A DNA stretch of 64,000 nucleotides from Salvia splendens. Taxonomy: Eukaryota; Streptophyta; Magnoliopsida; Lamiales; Lamiaceae. The stretch is from NCBI RefSeq assembly GCF_004379255.2, contig NC_056033.1:7482172-7546171 (forward strand), given 5' to 3'. The notes under the pieces were generated by a model. The model saw only the letters and a list, made by a program, of their open reading frames with translations. It did not search any database and was not told where the DNA came from. The position numbers and the translations under genes are program-made. Positions 55,101 through 64,000 of the stretch are shown one piece after another. Positions within the stretch are counted from its first letter, which is position 1; each line of letters begins with the position of its first letter.

Positions 55101-58100
55101 TAATTTGTGCTCATACGCATGATTTTTTTTGGCCAAAAAGAATAGGTCTTGTGAATTTCATTATGCTTGATGTTTACAATTTAACTTTCAAGTATGGTAC
55201 TCTTTCATTCCATTTGGGTTTATTTTTCACTTTCACACCTGCTTATCAATTCAACCTACAGATATATTCAACTTATCTAGACACTGAATGAACATTATAT
55301 GGTTAATTTTGTTATGTAGGCTTTCAAGCACTGGAGAACCTCTACTACAAAACATGGCTTCACAGGTAAGACTATAAAGTGGTGATTCCTGGCACAAGCC
55401 ATATTGATTATGGCTGAGAAAGAAATCACATGTAGCCTTTTGTATCTAGTTTATGAAAATATGTTTGGGTTTGTCTATTGTGCGATTATGTTGATAATAC
55501 TATCAGTAAATTTTAAAAATATAAAGTTATCGTATTTTTATGTTTATATGTTATTTTTCAAATTTCCTTGTATATTCCCTGAACATGGTTTGATAATTGT
55601 GACTAGTGACTGACTGCCATCAATGAGTATATAGACACTTTCCAATTGTTTTATGGAAGTTGTATAAGATCCTTATTGATGACCTATGAAAAAGGAAATA
55701 CCAGGAAAATATCCGATGTTTTCATCCAAGTTTATGCCTAGGGACGTGGAAACTTATATTCAGGCTTTCACAAACGAAATATGAATATGCTTATATCTCC
55801 TGCTCTAGAATGTTGCATTTTGAAACTAAGGAAAGGAAGTGAAGGAGTACATTAAAAAATAAATTTATTGCTTTACATGTTTCTGTTGGCACAGCAGAGG
55901 TGCATTTATAATACTGAATCTACATAAAAAAAATGAATATATCAGGCCTATGGCTATGATCACCATGTCATTAACTCTTGTCCTGTCATTACTCATTATT
56001 TAGACCACCTATATGCATTGCATGCATAAAACTGGAAAAAGAAAAAGAAGATTAAAAATAGGAAGAAAAAGTAAAGTGTTCACATCATTTATTATGTACA
56101 GTGTAACTCTCGTGGTCTTTAATTATGAAAGAACTAGATTTTGATTCGTAAGAAGAGATACACTAGTATAAAGTTTCCGAGATCTGGCCTGAATATTTAT
56201 TAACAGTAATTTAATAGAATGTGGTGGTTTTCTTGCTTCTTATCATGTAACTTGCATGCAGTGAACAGCGAGTTATTGTACAGGAAAAGAATGAGAGCGA
56301 AGACCAAGTTTCTGAAAATGTTCTCACAATCCAGGTGAATATTATTGAAACATAAGCACAAGATTATCCAATTCATCCTTAGATTGTATTTGAAAAACTC
56401 TTCAATTCACCAGAGTATCTACTTTGCTTTTTTCCTCGAGCAATTGGTGGTGACTCTTACAATCTCACTTAGAAAAGTTTGTTTAATGATCTCTAACTTT
56501 ACATGAAAAAACAATATAAGGTAAATGTCAGTTTCTTCAAAAATTCAACTTGATTGTTCAGAACGATTCCGCAACAAATTTACACTTGAACAGCTTTAAT
56601 GTGAGAATAATTTCATAGAGATAATATAGTGAATTAACAACCTAACAGTGCCACCCCTCTGAATTGTCATTATTGAGGGGCCACTTCACTGAGAGCTCTT
56701 TTCTGAAGGCAGAATGCACATTTTAAGAAATCCTAGCTTGCATCCATTAACAACAGCTCTTTGCTTTTCTTATTACCCCTGCTTTTTTTAACCTTTTGTG
56801 TTTACTATTACTTTCTTTTGATTGCTGAAGCACATAAGAGCTGCACAAATATGGAAAACCTATTATTTTTGTTTACAGAAAAATATCTTGAGTTAGGAAG
56901 AATTAGCCTATTTAGTATGAACGTGTAAAGTACATGTAAAATAACTGAAGTTACCATAACAGTGACCTAACTGTTAGTACTTATTATTGTCCAAGTGCCT
57001 ATCGTTACACCAAAAACCTTCTGCCTCTCAGGGCTTGACACCTTCTGGATATTTATTGGCTGGCACTGATGATGGTCAGATATGCGAGCTTCATCCAGAT
57101 GGAAATAGGTACACATAGATCCTGCTATTTCTAATCTTTAAGCAATCCAGCAATGCAACTAGTATGACTAAAGAAGCATGAAATAGTCTGCTTATTTATA
57201 CAAATATAGTTTTCTAAAATGGGAAATTTGTTGAAATATTATAACATGTTTTTTTTGGCAACTAGCAGTGAAATTTTTATCGCACGTTAATTTTTTTAGT
57301 ATGTCAAAATCAATATGTTTTATGTAGCTATAGAATTTAAAAAATCAATTTTTTTGTTCAAAACCTCTGAATAATTGAAATCATTGTACTGGTCTAAATA
57401 GACTAGTGAGTAGTTGTTAGTATTTTTTATGCTTTGCAAGCCATGCTCGTTGTTAGCCTTCCAATTTCAGTTAAATACTATTATGCAGTTGATTTCAGCT
57501 TTCGGGTTTATAAGTAGTGTTAATCCTGTGTGATATTCTCTTTTTTATCTTTTTCTTTTAACTACCCTGAACTTCTTTGTAAGTTTCATCAAGTTAGATC
57601 GTTGATTTGATGTTTCCTGCTTGTCCTGTTTCTGATTTAAATGATTGAAAGTGATGCCCGCAACTAGAAGGTGTACCTGTGCTTGGTCGTTTGTAGCTAG
57701 CATCTTTGTTGCATTTGTCTTAATGCCAAATGGCAAATATTCTTCACATGTGAAACAGAAGACATGTAGCTCCTGCTCGTTTTTGTGCACCGTGGTTCTA
57801 ACTTTTCCTGTTCTTTCCCGAATTCCATACCTAAGAAATGATAGAAGGAGAAGTTCAGAAAGTACCAAGATTGATTCCTTTGGGATTCCACCGTTACTAC
57901 TATTAGATATCACAGCTAGACTGCGAACTTATGTTTCTATCGATCTGGAAGAGGCTCTAATCTCCATCAGGAACAAGCACCTTCCGCCTTTCCCTTTCGC
58001 TACCTAACAAGCACTGTGCTCTCACACCGGACCTCTCCACTAATATTCTATTTAACACTATTCAGCCGCCCTCTTCATAAATTTTACTCAGAAACGGAAA

Positions 58101-58309
58101 GAGAAGAACAATGCCACTACTTCCCCTCGCATTACTTATTCCGTTTATGCCAGACGGAGGGCGTGGGACACCCCATGGCCCTTAAGTGTTTAATGCAATT
58201 TCGTCATATGCATTTATGTGTCTTTTTTTCCTATCCGCGCGTGTTGATGTTCTTACTTTGTTACAGTTTCGATTTCTTTCAAGGACTGGTCAGAAGGAAA
58301 TTGGCTTGA
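52148..58309 (+). CDS. HCS1: Biotin-protein ligase (holocarboxylase synthetase) HCS1
   Basis: Ten exons: 52148-52295, 52371-52644, 52750-52811, 52912-53060, 54343-54463, 54679-54834, 55320-55365, 56262-56334, 57032-57108, 58267-58309; the product is 382 residues, near the 367 of Arabidopsis HCS1. The enzyme makes biotinyl-AMP and transfers biotin to carboxylases such as acetyl-CoA carboxylase. Motifs: TSRFGRLLVYSPRLASTHDV, VQLKGRGRSKNVWESPKGCL (biotinyl-AMP loop), KWPNDLYLDGLKVGGVL (catalytic lysine region), GIGLNIDNQKPTTCLN, and GYLLAGTDDGQICELHPDGN in the C-terminal domain. The first exon adds about 49 residues (MLKLKIVFSAFTIMLFV…), hydrophobic and Ser-rich, in frame with a second Met (MESESSTKLVL) right after intron 1, which suggests organellar and cytosolic forms. 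The last intron is 1.16 kb and contains an odd segment (see findings). Intact. Confidence 0.94.
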
Positions 58310-59924
58310 ACAAGTTTCATTCCTATAAAGGAAAAAAGGAGGAAATCAGCATCTTCTCCATGTGAATTCATGAATTTTGACTCTCCTTTTTTTATATCTT
58401 TTTTTTCTTTTCTTGCTTTAATTTACATGTAACAGTTAAATTTAATCATTTTACTCGGTTTTGGCATGATTAAATTCGTAGGTTGGCCTGGCTTTTTTGA
58501 CGAAAAAGGACAAAGCTTTGATTTTGAATGATTATTTCGAAGAAGACATGCAACTCAACAGGATCGACTTGGTGCTTACTTCTTTGTGTTATTAATTTTT
58601 ATCTGTATAAATGTCTCGTTTTAATTAAGCTATCAGTATATTTTAAATTTTAATGGCACTACTATGTTCATTATAAATTTATTATATGTAGTAACCTCAG
58701 AATAAATTAATATGGAAAATAAATTTAATTACATTTTTAAATTTATATTCTTAATTAAACTCATATGCTAGTTATACTCACATGATAGAAAAATTAAATA
58801 TACAATTTATAAATAAAATCAAAGAAAAATGAAAAAAAAAATAAAGTGGCTGGTTTGGGTTTCATTGATTCGGTTTCCATATAAATTAACACAATTATAT
58901 TTACAAAGAAATTGGCCGATATATAGGATTTGGCTCGGTATGATATACTAGTACCACGTAATTAACTAATCGTTACATGTATGGGATTAGTCTTGTTTTA
59001 GTTTGCCTATTAAATATTCAATTTAAGGCCAATATATATTGGATTATAAATTTAATAACGAGATTGAATGTTTGTTGGTCTATGGTGATAAATAATCGTC
59101 ACGACTTATTATGAGGAGTGGGCTGCTGCCGATATGTTGGAAACGAATCAAATTAAATTAATGTCGGGAAATTAATTAAAACAGAGAAAAGTTTATTCGC
59201 ATTCGATCCGATGATAATGCTATTATATATTCGATTCCAATGATTGGATAATAAATAATGGCGAAGCATAAATATTGAGAGTACTTGGAAAAGTGCTCGA
59301 AGTTATCGCAATAAAGTGTTGGGTATTTTCTGAAAAAAATAAGTGTTTGGTTACGAGTGCTCAATTTCTTTGTAATGCTTGTGATATGGAGTAGAGTACT
59401 AATACATTGTAGTCAAAGATCCTAATTGTCGTGTTGATAAAGCAACTAAAATCGTGCTTTGCATATTAATGAAATCATGGGTGTTTTAATAGATATTGGA
59501 TCTCCACCATTTTTGGTCAATCATCCTCTACAACTTCACTTCACATGCTTGATCACGTTTATTGGACCCTTTTATAAACTACTATTGTCTTACCATCTTT
59601 CACTTTAGTTAATGATGATGAATGGTTGATCTTATATCAATTTTGAAGAAAGCGACGCGAAACTTGAAAATCGATTTGCTTCCTTTTTGTAAGATTATTA
59701 CATAGTACTATTACTATCACATTGTAAGTTTTTTACCCTTATTTATGAGAATAATTAGCTACGCCTACGATCATAGGACCGGGTCCATGGTCTAGACTAG
59801 CCAATTTGGTTTAAAATATTTAAAGCATGACTAAAACTAGGTGACTTTCTGAAAACGACAACTATTTTTTAATTACTCGTATTAATGTTACTATAATTTT
59901 ATCACTTTAGGGTGGAATTACTAA
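58310..59924. other. 3' flank of HCS1 and AT-rich spacer
   Basis: Probable HCS1 3' UTR up to about 58600, then AT-rich sequence without a recognisable gene. The TAA target duplication of the Harbinger element (59922-59924) ends it. Confidence 0.5.
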
Positions 59925-61260
59925 AGAGCACGGATGTGGGCTCAGATCCACTTTTATTAATTTTTTACTCTCTACTCTTCTTCAAGAGCACAACACTCAC
60001 ATCTATGCTCTTCCGCAAGGACATGCTCAAGGGTCCCACCATTCTATTATTCAATTTAAATAAAAATATTTTCACAATATTAAAATGCATTAAAAATACC
60101 TGAAATACTATTACAAATTACAAAAAAAATTAAAATTACATAATTAAAATCCTAAAAATTTAAAATTACATAATTAAATTCATAAAATAAAAAAGTCCAC
60201 TACTCGTGGCCGAATTTCGCTCAAATTTGTTTGATTAGGTCTTCTTGTAGCTCAATGTGGGTTCTGGTATCACGCATTGTGTGTCTTGTTTCGATCATCT
60301 CGCCCACCGTCGTATGCACACCTCGGCGTGGGAGAGACCTCGCGGTTGAGCTTCCGGCTTCATCATCGTCTTAAAAGTTAGTTGCCCTCGGTCCTTCGTC
60401 AGCTATAATCATGTTGTGCAAGATAATACACGTGTACATGATGTCGACTATATTCTTAACGTACCACAGCCGAGACAGGGCCTTCACAATGTTGAATCGG
60501 CCTTGAAAGACCCCAAAAGCTCTTTCGACGTCTTTCCGAGCAGACTCTTGACGCTGCGTAAAAAGAACCCGTCTTAGGTCTTGCGGATTGCTGAACGTCT
60601 TCACGAAAGTCGACCACCTTGGGTAGATACCATCGGCGAGATAGTAACCCATGTGGTATGCATTTCCGTTGACGGTGAAGTCGATCGCCGGTGCTACACC
60701 ATTCAAAACATCATTGAAGAGTGGTGAAGAATAGAGCACGTTCAAGTCGTTGTTGGATCCGGCTACATAGGCTTCATAGGCGACACGATATTGTTCATAG
60801 TATTCTTGTTTTTCGCGCTCCGCTTCCGCAATGATATCAGTGAAATCCATTTTTGAATTGTTTAGAGATGGTTTGAGTGAGAGAGGAAGATGTAGATGAG
60901 TTGTATGAAAAAAATATGAATGAGAGATGATTTGATGTGAAAAATGTATGATGAATGTGTGTATTTAAGATGATTTTGGGATTTAAAAAAATTATAAAAA
61001 ATCAAAAACCCGGTAATAAAACGGCTATATTTTGGGAATCTGATTTTTTTTTTTAAATTTTTGGTATTATTTTTTATTTTTTTAAACAAAAAGGAAAATC
61101 CAACTGATAATCCGTTGACGAATAGAAATGCGTCACGTCGCCTGTTCAGCGGCACGGACGAGCTCGATGCATCGAGCAGCGTCGTGCCAGCGGCGAATAG
61201 CGCGTTGCCGCGCCATCGGCACGGACGCCGTCCGTCCCAGCAAGCACCGCTGTGGATGCT
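59925..61260 (-). mobile_element. PIF/Harbinger deletion derivative with TAA target duplication
   Basis: 1336 bp flanked by TAA (59922-59924 and 61261-61263), the 3-bp duplication typical of PIF/Harbinger. The right end, inverted, reads AGCATCCACAGCGGTGC; the left end AGAGCACGGATGTGGGC is related but diverged. It carries a shortened transposase on the minus strand. The right terminal 150 bp is GC-rich with CGGCACGGACG words. Confidence 0.85.
60220..60850 (-). pseudogene. Truncated Harbinger transposase
   Basis: From an ATG at 60850 it reads MDFTDIIAEAEREKQEYYEQ and then passes directly to YEAYVAGSNNDLNVLYSSPLF, GYYLADGIYPRWSTFVKT, ESARKDVERAFGVFQ and IILHNMI. The start-side coding sequence is joined to the middle of the nuclease, so the whole region up to and including the first catalytic Asp (GSIDCMHWEW in the copy at 30.8 kb) is missing. 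A TAA follows ATNF at about 60371; downstream the frame continues DDDEAGSSTARSLPRRG to EDLIKQI. The second Asp and the Glu are kept, but the product cannot be an active nuclease. It could still bind partners (inference). Confidence 0.82.
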
Positions 61261-61991
61261 TAACTATGACGTCAACTTTAACTCCAGTTAAATAATAGTA
61301 CTAATTATATTTGTATGTAAATTCTACTGAGTACCGGTTATTATATGCATGAAGTTAGAATCGACCAAGCCAATCATATCATATGACCAACATTTAGCAA
61401 ACAAGTTATATAACACAATGAAAAATTGAAAAAAGTAATACTTAAATTTTGATTACTCTCATAAATTATAAAATGTAGTTAATTTATGAATTTTATTTTC
61501 CACTCATTAAAAAAAGATGAAAAAATACTTGATTTATTAACGCTGCTCAGCTATCACAAAAAAGCGTTATGTAAAAAAGCGTAATTTATCGATAGAAAAA
61601 AATGAAAGTTAGTAGTCCACGTAATTTTGTACAGTATATATACTGTTTTAACAAGGAGAAGCATAAAATGAAATCACCGGCGGCATCAACAAAGATTACT
61701 TCTCCGCCCCAACGCCTCCTCATCATCTCACCGGAAAACTCTCCGTGAAGCCCCTAACTTCTCTCTCCCAAATTCAATATCAATCTCATATCCAACCTAT
61801 ACTTACCACTCTCCTCTGTATCTATCCACACCTCAAAATCCGCTTAACTCTCTCTACTCTTAACTAAATTGAATTACTTATATTTCTTATTCATTCATTC
61901 CTTTCTTTCATTTTTGATTTTCTCGACCAATTTCATATATATTTTTTTAAAAAAGCAAGGACCAATGATCCGAGTATCGAAGCTGTAAACT
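61261..61991. other. Spacer and leader of the ORP gene
   Basis: AT-rich up to about 61660. From 61670 the sequence becomes CT-rich (CTCTCTCCC, CTCTCTACTC), typical of a plant 5' UTR, leading to the ATG at 61992. No gene is visible. Confidence 0.5.
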
Positions 61992-63276
61992 ATGCTGGAT
62001 TCCGGAATGTACCCCTTCTGCTGCGTCTCATCAATGGCGATCAGCAACTCCTCCATCCCTGCCGCCGCGCAATCGCCGGCCAGAATTCATAATTTGGCGG
62101 CGACCTCGAGGGTTTCGTCGGCGCGTGTTTCCGCCGCCGATCACGGCGGCGCTGCTGTGAGCTTGAGCAATTCGAAAAGCAATCGTCACAGTCATAATCA
62201 TGGCCAGAGCCGCGATTTGAAGATTAACGATATAGTTGGGGACGGGGTTTCGGGGATTTTGTACAAGTGGGTGAATTACGGGAGGGGATGGCGGCCGCGG
62301 TGGTTCGTGTTGCAAGACGGGGTGCTGAGCTACTATAAGATCCATGGACCGGGTAAGATTGTTGTTAATCAGGAGACGGAGAGCGGGTCTAGGGTGATTG
62401 GGGAGACATCGATTCGGCGGGTTATGGGGCAGCGTAGCTACCTGAATCATCATCACTGGAATGGAACTTCTCCGGGGAAGAGCCGAACGCCAGTTGGTGA
62501 AGTTCATTTGAAGGTTTCGATTCTCTTTTTCTAAACCTTCTTTTTGTACTTCATGATCAGCTTGCGGACTAAGTTTTTTTTTTTTTCTGAATTGGGAAAA
62601 TGAGTTAGGTTGAATGAAGATTTTCGTTGTTCATTCAGCTTGAAAGAATATCCTTTTGCTTCATCTTGTTTTTGAAAAATTGGAATGAAAGGATTGGCCA
62701 TGTTTTGCCACTGAACACTAGTCTTATTACATTAGTAATACTCAAGGATGCAATGTATTTATTGATTTACATCACCGTGATTCATTTAATACTTACTGTT
62801 TTGGTGTTGGTAAACTTGGTTTCAACTTTTAAGCAACATGTGCAGGATTTTATTTGATACTACTAGATATTACTCAATTGTGTCTTAGGTCTTTTAAAAA
62901 AATGATAATCTCTGTTCAGGTCTCGTCTATTCGAGAGAGCCGATCAGATGATAGGAGATTCTCTATTTTTACGGGTACAAAGAGGCTCCATCTAAGGGCT
63001 GAGAGCAGAGAGGATAAATTAGCATGGATGGAGGTATTGCAGACTATGAAGGACATGTTTCCAAGGATGTCCAACAGTGAGTTAATGGCTCCCGTGGACA
63101 ACCTAGCTGTATCGACAGAAAAGCTGAGGCAGAGGTTGTTGGAAGAAGGGGTGAGCGAGGCTGTAATTCAGGACAGTGAGCAGATCATGAAGGATGAGTT
63201 CTCTTCACTGCAGAATCAGCTGATGCTCTTGAAACAGAAGCATTGGTTTCTCATGGACACATTGCGGCAGTTAGAG
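61992..63276 (+). CDS. Oxysterol-binding protein-related protein, PH-domain part (gene continues past the window)
   Basis: Two exons are clear: 61992-62513 and 62920-63276 (phase 0). The first has a Ser/Ala-rich leader and then a PH domain: [31 protein letters not shown] and VLSYYKIHG; it ends GEVHLK. The second opens [20 protein letters not shown], then [36 protein letters not shown], and a coiled-coil stretch ending [17 protein letters not shown]. This is the N-terminus of the plant ORP1C/ORP1D/ORP2A group, lipid-transfer proteins at membrane contact sites; the sterol-binding ORD domain must lie beyond base 64000. Family members usually begin MHPFCCVS, so the real start may be the in-frame ATG at 62007 ([10 protein letters not shown]). 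No convincing third exon was seen before the window end. Confidence 0.88.
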
Positions 63277-63605
63277 GTACATGTCAAGATTAGTAGAAAT
63301 TCTCTTACAAATTCTTTTCGGAGTTATTCTATAGCTTCTTCACAGAGTTATGCACATTAAAGTGCTGTACATTTAGATCTTTTAGTGGCTGACTTGGTGT
63401 TTTGAGTGATTTTTTTCTTCTTGTTGTAGACTGACTATAAACACTATAGATCTCTAGAACTAGAATTGGTTCTGAATGTCACTGTACTCATTGTTACTAT
63501 ATTCTTAATTATAAATAATATTAGTGAGGCGCCTTTGAGGCTTATTTATCCCTTTGCTCTATTTTCAGCCTGTACTGCAACAAGGTGTTTTTTATTCTTT
63601 TTAAA

Positions 63606-63651
<46 letters not shown>

Positions 63652-64000
63652 CTTCTCCCAATTTAAATTTTTAATCATAACACTTGTTAGTATGCTAAAA
63701 TAGAGAGAGGGTGCATAGGCTGTTAGATTTAGCTTTCCTCGTTGGTAAGAAATGGATTACCCTACACCTATAATCTATAGTTACTGGGATTTGGTCTCTA
63801 GGGGTCCTTGGAATGGATAATGTGGTGGATAAATTCATTTTTGGTTCAAATTGGAAGTCCCATCGGCACAGATTTGATGATCTAAGGGTGCTCTGGTTTG
63901 TACCTTATAAATGATAATTTCTGGTTCCACTCATAAACTAGTGGGTTTTATCGTCAACCATCTTATTTAAAACAATACATATTTTTCAGAAGCAGAAATT
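63277..64000 (+). other. Intron of the ORP gene running off the window
   Basis: Starts with a GTACAT donor. It contains the ATT microsatellite (63611-63651). The stretch after TTGTAG at 63428 (TDYKHYRSLELEL) is open for 20 codons but does not look like the family's next segment, so I left it out of the gene model. Confidence 0.45.
63611..63651. repeat. (ATT)n microsatellite
   Basis: About 13-14 perfect ATT units within the ORP intron. Confidence 0.95.

Overview
The window is nuclear DNA of a flowering plant. Its genes carry GT-AG introns with plant-type orthologues (SRC2-like C2 proteins, ZYP1, RH42/PRP5, MPS1, ASHR1, HCS1, a plant ORP), and the AT-rich spacers are filled with plant transposon families (Stowaway-type MITEs, DD39D mariner, PIF/Harbinger, hAT, LTR retrotransposons). 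A eudicot is likely; a closer placement (perhaps an asterid) is only a guess. No rRNA, tRNA or CRISPR array was seen.

Layout. 1-15.4 kb is a transposon-battered cluster of three small single-exon C2-domain genes. The first (513-878) is cut through its C2 domain by an LTR retrotransposon, the second (6291-6779) and third (14959-15429) are intact. Between them lie a mariner-like element with a frameshifted transposase, several MITEs, a complete non-autonomous LTR element (7443-9861, TSD GATTT, 363-bp LTRs) carrying one unrecognised 508-residue ORF, a receptor-kinase pseudogene, and an 846-bp miniature LTR element whose 117-bp interior is a deletion remnant of the same ORF. 15.4-24.5 kb holds one C2H2 zinc-finger/PARP-like gene in long AT-rich spacers.

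24.5-36.5 kb has a ZYP1 (synaptonemal complex central element) gene on the minus strand. It is recognisable from start to stop but has a frameshift and an internal loss of roughly 170 codons, so it is probably a pseudogene. A decayed Harbinger element sits about 90 bp upstream of its TATA box. Then comes an intact 1121-residue DEAD-box helicase (RH42/PRP5 type). 36.5-42.3 kb is repeats, dominated by a 2.7-kb solo LTR with TSD ATTGG.

42.3-58.3 kb is the gene-dense part: an MPS1 spindle-checkpoint kinase (+), an ASHR1 SET/MYND methyltransferase (-, 14 exons, hAT MITE in intron 10), and a biotin-protein ligase HCS1 (+, 10 exons). ASHR1 and HCS1 are divergent with only 141 bp between start codons. 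59.9-61.3 kb is a deletion-derivative Harbinger element with TAA target duplications. The window ends inside an oxysterol-binding-protein-related gene with an N-terminal PH domain (from 61992).

The genes do not form a pathway; most are housekeeping or cell-division genes. The least explained items are the 508-residue ORF shared by two LTR families with unlike LTRs, the antisense repeat-containing reading frame inside the mariner element, and the open, two-stranded ORF segment in the last HCS1 intron. All splice sites and family assignments were read by eye from the sequence and remembered family patterns; no database search was run.
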